Shown: in pieces, positions 23,401 through 34,780 of the stretch
Layout: each line of letters begins with the position of its first letter
How positions within the stretch are numbered: position 1 is the first letter of the stretch
Origin: Nemertoderma westbladi
Taxonomy: Eukaryota; Xenacoelomorpha; Nemertodermatida; Nemertodermatidae
Length of the DNA stretch: 54,876 bases
Reading direction: 5' to 3'
Assembly: GCA_032718475.1 (NCBI GenBank)
Contig: JAUCBJ010005183.1
Span: forward strand, 1-54,876
The notes under the pieces: generated by a model
The model's input: the letters and a program-made list of their open reading frames with translations, nothing else
What the model was told of the DNA's origin: nothing
Database searches by the model: none
Program-made: the position numbers and the translations under genes

Positions 23401-26400
23401 TACCTGGGTCACTAAGAACTTCCTTTGCAGCTGCTATATCTATAAACATTGTTACCTGGGTCACTAAGAACTTCCTTTGCAGCAGCTATATCTATAAACA
23501 TTGTTACCTGGGTCACTAAGAACTTCCTTAGCAGCTGCTATATCTATAAACATTGTTACCTGGGTCACTAAGAACTTCCTTTGCAGCAGCTATATCTATA
23601 AACATTGTTACCTGGGTCACTAAGAACTTCCTTTGCAGCTGCTATATCTATAAACATTGTTACCTGGGTCACTAAGAACTTCCTTAGCAGCTGCTATATC
23701 TATAAACATTGTTACCTGGGTCACTAAGAACTTCCTTTGCAGCAGCTATATCTATAAACATTGTTACCTGGGTCACTAAGAACTTCCTTTGCAGCTGCTA
23801 TATCTATAAACATTGTTACCTGGACCACTAAGGACTTCCTTTGCAGCTGCTATATCTATAAACATTGTTACCTGGGTCACTAAGAACTTCCTTTGCAGCT
23901 GCTATATCTATAAACATTGTTACCTGGGTCACTAAGAACTTCCTTAGCAGCAGCTATATCTATAAACATTGTTACCTGGGTCACTAAGAACTTCCTTTGC
24001 AGCTGCTATATCTATAAACATTGTTACCTGGGTCACTAAGAACTTCCTTAGCAGCTGCTATATCTATAAACATTGTTACCTGGGTCACTAAGGACTTCCT
24101 TTGCAGCTGCTATATCTATAAACATTGTTACCTGGGTCACTAAGAACTTCCTTTGCAGCAGCTATATCTATAAACATTGTTACCTGGGTCACTAAGAACT
24201 TCCTTAGCAACTGCTATATCTATAAACATTGTTACCTGGGTCACTAAGGACTTCCTTTGCAGCTGCTATATCTATAAACATTGTTACCTGGGTCACTAAG
24301 AACTTCCTTTGCAGCAGCTATATCTATAAACATTGTTACCTGGGTCACTAAGGACTTCCTTTGCAGCTGCTATATCTATAAACATTGTTACCTGGGCCAC
24401 TAAGAACTTCCTTTGCAGCTGCTATATCTATAAACATTGTTACCTGGGTCACTAAGAACTTCCTTTGCAGCTGCTATATCTATAAACATTGTTACCTGGG
24501 TCACTAAGAACTTCCTTTGCAGCAGCTATATCTATAAACATTGTTACCTGGGTCACTAAGAACTTCCTTTGCAGCAGCTATATCTATAAACATTGTTACC
24601 TGGGTCACTAAGAACTTCCTTTGCAGCAGCTATATCTATAAACATTGTTACCTGGGTCACTAAGAACTTCCTTTGCAGCAGCTATATCTATAAACATTGT
24701 TACCTGGGTCACTAAGAACTTCCTTTGCAGCAGCTATATCTATAAACATTGTTACCTGGGTCACTAAGTACTTCCTTTGCAGCTGCTATATCTATAAACA
24801 TTGTTACCTGGGTTACTAAGAACTTCCTTTGCAGCAGCTATATCTATAAACATTGTTACCTGGGTCACTAAGAACTTCCTTTGAAGCTGCTATATCTATA
24901 AACATTGTTACCTGGGTCACTAAGAACTTCCTTTGAAGCTGCTATATCTATAAACATTGTTACCTGGGTCACTAAGAACTTCCTTTGAAGCTGCTATATC
25001 TATAAACATTGTTACCTGGGTCACTAAGAACTTCCTTTGCAGCAGCTATATCTATAAACATTGTTACCTGGGTCACTAAGAACTTCCTTTGCAGCAGCTA
25101 TATCTATAAACATTGTTACCTGGGTCACTAAGAACTTCCTTAGCAGCTGCTATATCTATAAACATTGTTACCTGGGTCACTAAGGACTTCCTTAGCAGCT
25201 GCTATATCTATAAACATTGTTACCTGGACCCCTAAGGACTTCCTTAGCAGCTGCTATATCTATAAACATTGTTACCTGGGTCACTAAGAACTTCCTTTGC
25301 AGCAGCTATATCTATAAACATTGTTACCTGGGTCACTAAGAACTTCCTTTGCAGCTGCTATATCTATAAACATTGTTACCTGGGTCACTAAGGACTTCCT
25401 TTGCAGCTGCTATATCTATAAACATTGTTACCTGGGTCACTAAGAACTTCCTTTGCAGCAGCTATATCTATAAACATTGTTACCTGGGTCACTAAGAACT
25501 TCCTTTGCAGCTGCTATATCTATAAACATTGTTACCTGGGTCACTAAGGACTTCCTTTGCAGCAGCTATATCTATAAACATTGTTACCTGGGTCACTAAG
25601 AACTTCCTTTGCAGCTGCTATATCTATAAACATTGTTACCTGGGTCACTAAGGACTTCCTTTGCAGCTGCTATATCTATAAACATTGTTACCTGGGTCAC
25701 TAAGAACTTCCTTTGCAGCTGCTATATCTATAAACATTGTTACCTGGGTCACTAAGAACTTCCTTTGCAGCTGCTATATCTATAAACATTGTTACCTGGG
25801 TCACTAAGGACTTCCTTTGCAGCAGCTATATCTATAAACATTGTTACCTGGGTCACTAAGAACTTCCTTTGCAGCTGCTATATCTATAAACATTGTTACC
25901 TGAGTCACTAAGGACTTCCTTTGCAGCTGCTATATCTATAAACATTGTTACCTGGGTCACTAAGAACTTCCTTTGCAGCTGCTATATCTATAAACATTGT
26001 TACCTGGGTCACTAAGGACTTCCTTTGCAGCAGCTATATCTATAAACATTGTTACCTGGGTCACTAAGAACTTCCTTTGCAGCTGCTATATCTATAAACA
26101 TTGTTACCTGAGTCACTAAGGACTTCCTTTGCAGCTGCTATATCTATAAACATTGTTACCTGGGTCACTAAGGACTTCCTTTGCAGCTGCTATATCTATA
26201 AACATTGTTACCTGGGTCACTAAGAACTTCCTTTGCAGCAGCTATATCTATAAACATTGTTACCTGGGTCACTAAGAACTTCCTTTGCAGCAGCTATATC
26301 TATAAACATTGTTACCTGGGTCACTAAGAACTTCCTTTGCAGCTGCTATATCTATAAACATTGTTACCTGGGTCACTAAGAACTTCCTTTGCAGCTGCTA

Positions 26401-28128
26401 TATCTATAAACATTGTTACCTGGGTCACTAAGGACTTCCTTTGCAGCTGCTATATCTATAAACATTGTTACCTGGACCACTAAGGACTTCCTTAGCAGCT
26501 GCGATATCTATAAACATTGTTACCTGGGTCACTAAGAACTTCCTTTGCAGCTGCTATATCTATAAACATTGTTACCTGGGTCACTAAGAACTTCCTTTGC
26601 AGCTGCTATATCTATAAACATTGTTACCTGGGTCACTAAGAACTTCCTTTGCAGCTGCTATATCTATAAACATTGTTACCTGGGTCACTAAGAACTTCCT
26701 TTGCAGCTGCTATATCTATAAACATTGTTACCTGGGTCACTAAGAACTTCCTTTGCAGCTGCTATATCTATAAACATTGTTACCTGGGTCACTAAGAACT
26801 TCCTTTGCAGCTGCTATATCTATAAACATTGTTACCTGGGTCACTAAGAACTTCCTTTGCAGCTGCTATATCTATAAACATTGTTACCTGGGTCACTAAG
26901 AACTTCCTTAGCAGCTGCTATATCTATAAACATTGTTACCTGGGTCACTAAGGACTTCCTTTGCAGCTGCTATATCTATAAACATTGTTACCTGGGTCAC
27001 TAAGAACTTCCTTTGCAGCTGCTATATCTATAAACATTGTTACCTGGGTCACTAAGAACTTCCTTTGCAGCTGCTATATCTATAAACATTGTTACCTGGG
27101 TCACTAAGAACTTCCTTTGCAGCTGCTATATCTATAAACATTGTTACCTGGGTCACTAAGAACTTCCTTTGCAGCTGCTATATCTATAAACATTGTTACC
27201 TGGGTCACTAAGAACTTCCTTTGCAGCTGCTATATCTATAAACATTGTTACCTGGGTCACTAAGAACTTCCTTTGCAGCTGCTATATCTATAAACATTGT
27301 TACCTGGGTCACTAAGAACTTCCTTTGCAGCTGCTATATCTATAAACATTGTTACCTGGGTCACTAAGAACTTCCTTTGCAGCTGCTATATCTATAAACA
27401 TTGTTACCTGGGTCACTAAGAACTTCCTTTGCAGCTGCTATATCTATAAACATTGTTACCTGGGTCACTAAGAACTTCCTTAGCAGCTGCTATATCTATA
27501 AACATTGTTACCTGGGTCACTAAGAACTTCCTTTGCAGCTGCTATATCTATAAACATTGTTACCTGGGTCACTAAGAACTTCCTTTGCAGCTGCTATATC
27601 TATAAACATTGTTACCTGGGTCACTAAGAACTTCCTTAGCAGCTGCTATATCTATAAACATTGTTACCTGGGTCACTAAGAACTTCCTTAGCAGCTGCTA
27701 TATCTATAAACATTGTTACCTGGGTCACTAAGAACTTCCTTTGCAGCTGCTATATCTATAAACATTGTTACCTGGGTCACTAAGAACTTCCTTTGCAGCT
27801 GCTATATCTATAAACATTGTTACCTGGGTCACTAAGAACTTCCTTTGCAGCTGCTATATCTATAAACATTGTTACCTGGGTCACTAAGAACTTCCTTAGC
27901 AGCTGCTATATCTATAAACATTGTTACCTGGGTCACTAAGGACTTCCTTAGCAGCGCTATATCTATAAACATTGTTACCTGGGTCACTAAGAACTTCCTT
28001 AGCAGCTGCTATATCTATAAACATTGTTACCTGGGTCACTAAGAACTTCCTTTGCAGCTGCTATATCTATAAACATTGTTACCTGGGTCACTAAGAACTT
28101 CCTTTGCAGCTGCTATATCTATAAACAT
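17416..28128 (-). repeat. 52-bp array, ~206 copies of a DNAJC3 exon end plus its splice donor
   Basis: Strict 52-bp head-to-tail repeat. In the gene's orientation each unit starts TTTATAGATATAGCAG, continues to GACCCAG (43 nt of exon, encoding FIDIAAAKEVLSDP plus one base) and adds GTAACAATG (9 nt of intron). The span from 28125 to 17416 is 10710 nt. Allowing for two units that each lack one base (near 18908 and 27954) this equals 206 x 52. The first unit is fused to the unique part of the coding exon. The others lie in the intron. 52 is not a multiple of 3 and read-through meets TAG within the second unit, so units 2-206 are not an extended coding repeat. Common variants are GTT/GTC/GTA for Val and GCA/GCT at two Ala codons. 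Shared rare variants 208 bp apart (25901 and 26109) show four-unit duplications. Confidence 0.97.
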
Positions 28129-28192
28129 GACTTCAGCTTTCTCTTTCTCTTTTCCATCGTATCCATCGGGGTGCCATTGTGCCGCTAATTTC
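28083..28192 (-). CDS. DNAJC3: DNAJC3 penultimate exon (HPD half of the J domain)
   Basis: The acceptor ATTTGCAG ends at 28193. The first G completes Arg with the AG of the previous exon. It reads KLAAQWHPDGYDGKEKEK, containing the HPD motif that activates the Hsp70 partner, then AEVMFIDIAAAKEVLSDP plus one base. The 5' 67 nt are unique. The last 43 nt are unit 1 of the 52-bp array. The donor is CAG|GTAACA (GT at 28082-28081). Only this first donor preserves the frame into the last exon (DP-E-KRAQF). Any later donor in the array adds a stop. Confidence 0.93.
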
Positions 28193-28544
28193 CTGCAAAT
28201 ATGATTCAATTATTTACATATGGCGAGGGGGGGGGGGGGGATTTATTCTAGAATAAAGACAAAAAACATTAGAATTTTAGAGATTTAAGGCTCAAAATGA
28301 ATACCTTTGAATTTGATATCACCGGAAGTTATTGGTGAAATTGAAAACGAAAAATAAATAAAGACGAAAAATAACGCAGATGGAGGTGGCTAAATATCGC
28401 TATTTTTAACGGCTTGTTGAATCGATGAAGCCCAGAAATTGAAAATCCGGCCAGGCCAGCACTAAGAAAAATTTTCGAACTATCATCATACCAAATTTCG
28501 TAGCTTATGATTGAAATTTGAAAAATATAGGGGGGGGGGGGATA
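28193..28544. other. DNAJC3 intron, no gene
   Basis: AT-rich intron sequence with poly-G tracts at about 28226-28240 and 28530-28540. Nothing else seen. Confidence 0.6.
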
Positions 28545-29785
28545 TTCCCATTGGCGATATCTCCTTTGCAGAAGTTAAGGCTGCTGCAAAGAGCATTAAG
28601 ACCAATCGTTCCAGTGGAGTAGATGGTGTCCCCCTGAGGTCTTTAAAATACCCGAGTTTTTAAAGCTCATCTATCCCATCATAGTAGACATGTACAGAAC
28701 AACAAGAGTTCCACAAGAAATGAAAACAAATAAGTTGGTGCCAGTTCCCAAGAAGGGCAACCTAACACTCTCTGGTTCTTTTCGGGGAATCTCATTGATC
28801 TCGATTGCTGCAAAGCTATACAATATAATTCTATTAAATCGCATCAGGGATTCTATTGAGAGACTGCTCCGTGGAAATCAGAATGGGTTCCGTAAAGGTC
28901 GTGGGACCGTGGAGCCCATTTTGGCACTTTAGAAGGATAATTTAAGAGTTATCAAAAAAGAAAGACAGGCATCTGGCTGTTATCTTTGTTGACTTCTTCA
29001 AGGCCTTTGATTCAGTCTCTCGCTCACGTATGTTCAGCATACTTTCATTATATGAGATTCCTGATGAAATTATTGCAGCAATCAGATCAGTATACGATGG
29101 TTCGACAACATTTGTGTCTACTGTTGACGGTGACACAGAACCATTTGAAGTATTATGGGGAGTCCTCCAAGGAGACACACTTGCGCCATTCTTGTTCATA
29201 ATTGTGGTTGACTATGTTCTACGCATGTCCTTAGATCACCACAATGATGATGGGGTGATGGTAACTCCACCTACTGGCTCCAGAAGTCGAGGAAATCCTG
29301 CCAAGTACCTAACTGATTCAGACTTTGCTGATGACTTAGGAGTACTCTCAGAATCACTAGAGGGAGCCCAACGGCTTCTCAGCTCGTTAGAACAGGCTGC
29401 TTCTAGTGTTGGTCTTTTTATTAACTCCAGAAAGACCAAAATTTTGACAGTTAACTTTGAGAATTCTCAGCAAGTCTCTGACCGGATGAGCATAAGCTCA
29501 AAGGATGGTATGCTTGAGCATGTGGGCGACTTCTGTTACCTTTCGCCGTGAGGACCAGCCAGTGCATAATCTTGTACTTTGGCAGCCTCATGGAGTAAAT
29601 AAGCATGGTGGACAGCCCATGACTTTCTTGAGAAGCATCTTAAAGGACACTGGCCTTGAAGATGCGGATGATCTAGCAAATGTCATGGGTGATAGGGAGT
29701 TGTGGCGGCGCAATTTTGTCAACAAGCCGGCACAGCATTCTTAAAAATGCAGTTGCAATGCAGCATGCCGATCCTAGTAGTAGGG
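28545..29785 (+). pseudogene. Degenerate LINE reverse transcriptase (plus strand, in DNAJC3 intron)
   Basis: A non-LTR retrotransposon relic in three or more frames. Recognisable pieces in order: a pre-RT segment (RSSGVDGVP), PVPKKGN, QNGFRKGRGTVEPILAL (RT finger), VIFVDFFKAFDS (motif A), GVLQGDTLAPFLF (motif B), SDFADDLGVLS (motif C, FADD), then a deletion at about 29545 that joins GDFCYL to FRREDQPVHNLVLWQP and the C-terminal end (29550-29744). The 3' end carries CCTAGTAGTAG (about 29773), the same TAG-repeat terminus as the LINE at 38310. It belongs to the same family as, but is clearly older than, that copy. No EN domain remains. Confidence 0.85.
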
Positions 29786-30590
29786 ATGTCCCGGAATCGA
29801 TATTTTGATTCCGGCCGGAACCGGAACCGGAATACATCATGTCGGAATATTCTGGTCGGAATTTTGTATAATTTGTGAAATACACTAAATGTCTCCCATG
29901 AAACTATATAATTTTTTGTGAAAAAAAAAATAATTTTTTAATTTCAAAAGCCAAGATTACTTTAGATCAATCAGTAACTTGAGGGAATTAAGGTAGGTGG
30001 AGAGTGGCCTCGGCCGTTACGGCCTATGAAGGGTCGGGAGGAGGGTACTTTGGCCTTAAACGACAGTGACATGTTATTCGAACCAAAACAATATACGAGA
30101 GTTAATAGTAGATCTTACAGTTTAATTTTGCTGGGAATAAATATATTTAGGGTAACAAATAGCTTTGCAGTAAATATAAATAAAATTTAAAATTGAATTG
30201 AAATTGAATTGAAATTGAATTGAATAAAATTGAATAAGACACAATATTCCAGGAGATGGTGTAGGTACGCACCAACGAAGTGGAACTGGCATTTACCAAT
30301 ATTATATAAAAATAGCTATTCAAATAAGTGGTTTCAAAATTATAATACTTATTATTGAAATGAATCATAAAAAAAATGTTCTAGAAGACTTTTATTATCA
30401 AATCCTTCAAATATATGAAAAATTATTTTCAAAACGTGTGCCTACTAAATTTAGTAGGTAGAATACAGCTTTCATGGTCGTATATTTAGTAGGTCATGTG
30501 TAAAATAATTTAAAATCAATCTAAAAAAGTCATATTATAAGCAAATTATAAAACCACTCATTAAGGCCCGTGCTCCACTGGTAAGTCTTA
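29786..30590. other. DNAJC3 intron, no gene
   Basis: Contains a GGAACCGGAACCGG stretch (about 29816-29830) and a run of AATTGAATTGAAATTG repeats (30188-30235). No coding region. Confidence 0.55.
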
Positions 30591-30639
30591 TGTCGTAAGT
30601 CAAAAAAATTATGGAACACATTACTGTTTAAACGGTATC

Positions 30640-31355
30640 AGACTTATCCGGATTTCCGGGATCGGGACCGGGATTATCACTCTCGGGATCCTGTTTTTCG
30701 GGTTTGGGATTGCCATTTTGGATCAAATTCATCAAAGTTAATAGTATGTGGCAGGTTTTGGGTAACACTCACTTTATCTTACTTGATTCGTAAAGATAAA
30801 GTTATATAAAATTATTTTGCAATTGATTACTGGATGATTTTCTGATTCTGTCATAATTAGATAATACTCAATAAAGTTCCGTTCTGCTGGAACTATCAGA
30901 TATTCAACAATTTTACTTAACTATATTCTTCAGACCGTTATGACGTAAGGGGTTAAGGGTCGTTCACCAGTTTTATAAAAAATAATCAGTTTCACCGTTT
31001 GGCCATTTCACCCTTCACGGGCGTCTTCAGCGGTATTATAGTCAAATAAACAGTATTCAAATAAAATTTATTAAAATTATTTTTATTAATTATCCAGTGC
31101 TAATGATAGGGGGCGCGGGCTAAGTAAGGTTGGACGCCCGTCACGGGTGAAATGGCCATACGGTGAAACTGATTATTTTTTATAAAACTGGTGAACGACC
31201 TTTAACCCCTACGTCATAACGGTCTAAATAATTATGAATACGCCGCACGAAAAACGTCGTTCCGTTTTTTGTAATCCCTCTATATTTTACGGGATCCCGG
31301 TCCAAATTTTTGCCGGGATCCCGTTTTTTCGAGATCGGGATCCCGTTTAAACACT
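30640..31355. repeat. GGGATC-rich arms flanking a TIR element
   Basis: Left flank (30640-30725) and right flank (31285-31355) both carry GTTTAAACGG and many CGGGATC(CCG) motifs, arranged in inverted fashion around 30932-31225. Further out, GCTCCACTGGTAAGTC (about 30573) resembles TCTCCACTGGTAAATC (about 31381). This looks like an older composite or repeat into which the inner element inserted. Confidence 0.5.
30932..31225. mobile_element. 294-bp MITE with ~94-bp TIRs
   Basis: The left arm begins AGACCGTTATGACGTA, and the right arm read on the minus strand begins AGACCGTTATGACGTA. The arms match over about 94 bp with a handful of differences, up to ACGGGCGTC, around a ~100-bp AT-rich core. 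There is no coding capacity. I see no clear target-site duplication. Confidence 0.85.
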
Positions 31356-32629
31356 AAAACAGTTGCTTTGAATGGGAGCGTCTCCACTGGTAAATCCAAA
31401 GTTACGACCTATGAGCCGAAAGTGATGAAGTGTTAATTCTAAGTGGCGATAAAGATGAAGAACACCACATTGACTGGGTAGATAAGGACGAGGTAGAGTT
31501 GGACCCAAGAAGTGGCACAATAGTAGAACCTGGTGCACTTCCGGTGATCGTCATTCCCATGGGAGTGAATATGTGGGATGTCTTCCTTGTTTATAGTCAT
31601 TGTGTACAGATTAATTAATTAAGTATTAACATTTAGTATTAATAACATACTAGCTAATTTCAAATTTAGCATTTTTTATTAACTATACTGGGTATTTTTT
31701 GTGACGTGACGTTCAAGGGGGGGGGTTACAAAATTCGTGAGAGAGTGTGACAGAGGGGGGGGGGGGGTCGAAAATCGTCAAAAAAAAGCGCGTGACATCA
31801 ATTTATTGTGGTATACATTTTATAGAATACTTTGGATGACATTTATCTCAAAGTATACACATTTGTTACCCAAAGTATACCGAAAATGATAAATTAATCA
31901 ATGCTAATTCTCCCAATATCTATTTTTATCAATATATACCAGTATACTATACTCAGAAACAATAACTCATTTATTTATACCGGTACCCAGTATACAAATA
32001 CACGACACGACAAATGTGCACACTATGTTCACACGAAGTGTCATGCGCCATTAAAAAATGTTATTCTTTACCAAAAATTTACTTTTATTGCATCCCCTAT
32101 CGTTTACTATGCACAATTTGATGAATAATACCTGGAGTATGTCTCGATGTGTCTAAAATTGTCAGACGCACTTACAGAATACATAGATATTTAAACAGAA
32201 AAGACACGAGTTGTTTATCTTGGTCCTGAATGAAAAGAAAGCAAAATTGCTATATAAAAGTAATATTTTCCAAAGTATACCATTTGGTAGACACAAAGGG
32301 GGTGATATTTGTCTGTATCATAAGGGGTGTTAGTTTTATCACATTTTAATATGATTCCTAACAGAAGCGGAATATAAAAACATTTCGAATGAGCCCTGAT
32401 TCATGAAAATTGGTTGAAAACTTCAAAAGTTATGAGTATATATTTATATATAGAAAACATGTTTAAGTGTAACGCTTTTTTTAAACAGGACCTTACAGCT
32501 GTGATGTAAATCCGTATTTTAGATAGTATTTGTGGGGTTGGATATAAGCCCCCCTCTATCGGATAAAATCTAATTACAACCAGTTTATGGGGATTTATCC
32601 ATTTCCATTGAGTATATAGATAGGCCCAC
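31356..32629. other. DNAJC3 intron, no gene
   Basis: Poly-G tracts at about 31719-31727 and 31757-31768, several CAAAGTATAC motifs (31834-31885, 32274) and ACCGGTAC. No supported coding region. Frames of 62-75 codons lack domain character. Confidence 0.55.
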
Positions 32630-32798
32630 CTGTATGCTTTTGTTATCTCCCTCTTAGTGGCCGTTCTCCTAACTCCCAATATTTTGTAATAATCTCTTTT
32701 CTTTGACTGTTTTATGAGTTTCTGAGTTCTCTGAATGCCTTCGTGAGACCTCCTGTGGTCCTCGTCGATGCTGTGAGCTTCCTGAAAGTCCGCCAAAG
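32630..32798 (-). CDS. DNAJC3: DNAJC3 exon (end of TPRs and start of J domain)
   Basis: The acceptor TATTTACAG ends at 32799. CT completes an Ala codon from the previous exon. It reads LADFQEAHSIDEDHRR, then the linker HEGIQRTQKLIKQSKK, then the first J-domain helices DYYKILGVRRTATKREITKAY, ending in AG with donor CAG|GTGGGC (GT at 32629-32628). This matches vertebrate RDYYKILGVKRNAKKQEIIKAYRK. 169 nt, phase 2 at the 3' end, joining in frame to the HPD exon. Confidence 0.95.
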
Positions 32799-33027
32799 CT
32801 GTAAATACAAATTCGCATACTAAGCACAAATAAGGTCAATTGAATTAATAAAAATTAAATTACGTCTGAGAGAACATTTCAGCATTATCGTGTATTAAAA
32901 AAAATCATAATCAATGGTTTTCAATATAATTGCCGTCATTAGTGTATTTTCGAGCCAGTGTAAAAGTAAATTGGTGAATTTACCAGATAATTTACCTGAT
33001 TACTTCCAAAAATATAATAATAATGTG

Positions 33028-33125
33028 CAACTGTAACCTGCTCCATTACCTTACTGATATTTTAACATTGAGATGAGATATTAATTATCCGAGATGGGAT
33101 TTTCGTCAAGGTTGGGTTTATCTAT
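33028..33125 (+). repeat. Dispersed ~95-bp repeat, copy 1
   Basis: CAACTGTAACCTGCT ... TTGAGATGAGATATTA ... GGGATTTTCGTCA recurs at 52648-52745 with about a quarter of positions changed, in the same orientation. It sits directly next to the 50-bp array. Confidence 0.65.
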
Positions 33126-33139
33126 ACAAACATAGTGCA

Positions 33140-34780
33140 ACACGGACAGTACCGGTACGCATGAAAAATAACAAACATACACACAGACAAACAGATAGAG
33201 ACAGACAGTCAGAGACACATACAAACATACACACACACAAACACCTAGAGACAGACAGTCAGAGACACATACAAACATACACACAGACAAACAGATAGAG
33301 ACATACAGTCAGAGACACATACAAACATACACACAGACAAACGGATAGGAGACAGACAGTCAGAGACACATACAAACATAGAAACGGACACACAGATAGA
33401 GACAGACAGTCAAAGACACATACAAACATACACACCCGACAAACAGATAGAGACAGACAGTCAGAGACACATACAAACATACACACAGACAAACAGATAG
33501 AGACATACAGTCAGAGACACATACAAACATACACACAGACAAACAGATAGAGACAGACAGTCAGAGACACATACAAACATACACACAGACAAACAGATAG
33601 AGACATACAGCCAGAGACACATACAAACATACACACAGACAAACAGATAGAGACAAACAGTCAGAGACACATACAAACATACATACACACAAACAGATAG
33701 AGACAGACAGTCAGAGACACATATAAACATAGACACGGACAAACAGATAGAGACAGAGAGTCAAAGACACATACAAAGATACACACAGACAAACAGATAG
33801 AGACAGACAGTCAGAGACACATACAAACATACACAGAGACAAACAGAGACAGACAGTCAGAGACACAGACAAACAGATAGAGACAGACAGTCAGAGACAC
33901 GTACAAACATACACACAGACAAACAGATAGAGACCGACAGTCAGAGGAACATACAAACATACGCAGAAACAAACAGATAGAGACAGAGAGTCAGAGACAC
34001 ATACAAACATAGACACGGACAAACAGATGGAGACAGACAGTCAGAGACACATACAAACATTCACACAGACAAACAGATAGAGACAGACAGTCAGAGACAC
34101 ATATAAACATAGACACGTACAAACAGATAGAGACAGACAGTCAGAGACACATACAAACATAGACACGGACAAACAGATAGAGACAGACAGTCAGAGACAC
34201 ATACAAACATATACACAGACCAACAGATAGAGACAGACAGTCAGAGATACATACAAACATAGATACGGACAAATAGATAGAGACAGACAGACAGAGACAC
34301 ATACAAACATACTCACAGACAAACATATAGAGACATACAGTCAGAAACACATACAAACATACACACGGACAAACAGATAGAGACAGACAGTCAGAGAAAC
34401 ATACAAACATACACAGAACCAAACAGATAGAGTCAGACAGTCAGAGACACATACAAACATACACACACACACGCCGATAGAGACAGACAGTCAGAGACAC
34501 ACACAAACATACACACAGACACCCCAATAGAAACATACCGTCAGAGACACATACAAACATACACACAGACAAACAGATAGAGACAGACAGTCAGAGACAC
34601 ATACAAACATACACACAGACAAACAGATAGAGACAGACAGTCTAAGACACGTACAAACATACACACAGATAGAGACAGAGAGTCAGAGACATACAAACAT
34701 ACACCCCGACAAACAGATAGAGACACACAGTCAGAGACACATATAAACATACATTCAGGCAGGTAGGTAGAAAGAGAGGC
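33140..34780. repeat. 50-bp tandem array (ACAGACAAACAGATAGAG...)
   Basis: About 32 copies of a 50-bp unit, ACACAGACAAACAGATAGAG followed by ACAGACAGTCAGAGACACAT and ACAAACATAC, more diverged than the 52-bp array and with a few shortened units (about 33840-33870 and 34660-34700). Strong strand asymmetry: the plus strand is almost pure A/C/G with few T. It lies in the DNAJC3 intron just upstream of the J-domain exon in the gene's sense. The Cys/Val-rich minus-strand frames here are repeat translations. Confidence 0.93.

Noticed and set aside
17416-28128. CRISPR array or classical centromeric satellite
   Set aside because: There are no variable spacers between repeats, the period is a plain 52 bp, and the unit is an identifiable exon-intron border of DNAJC3 in an animal gene.
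17416-28128. Giant protein made of repeated IDIAAAKEVLSDP units
   Set aside because: The 52-bp unit shifts frame each time and contains TAG in the other frames, and no acceptor site precedes each unit. No long frame crosses the array.
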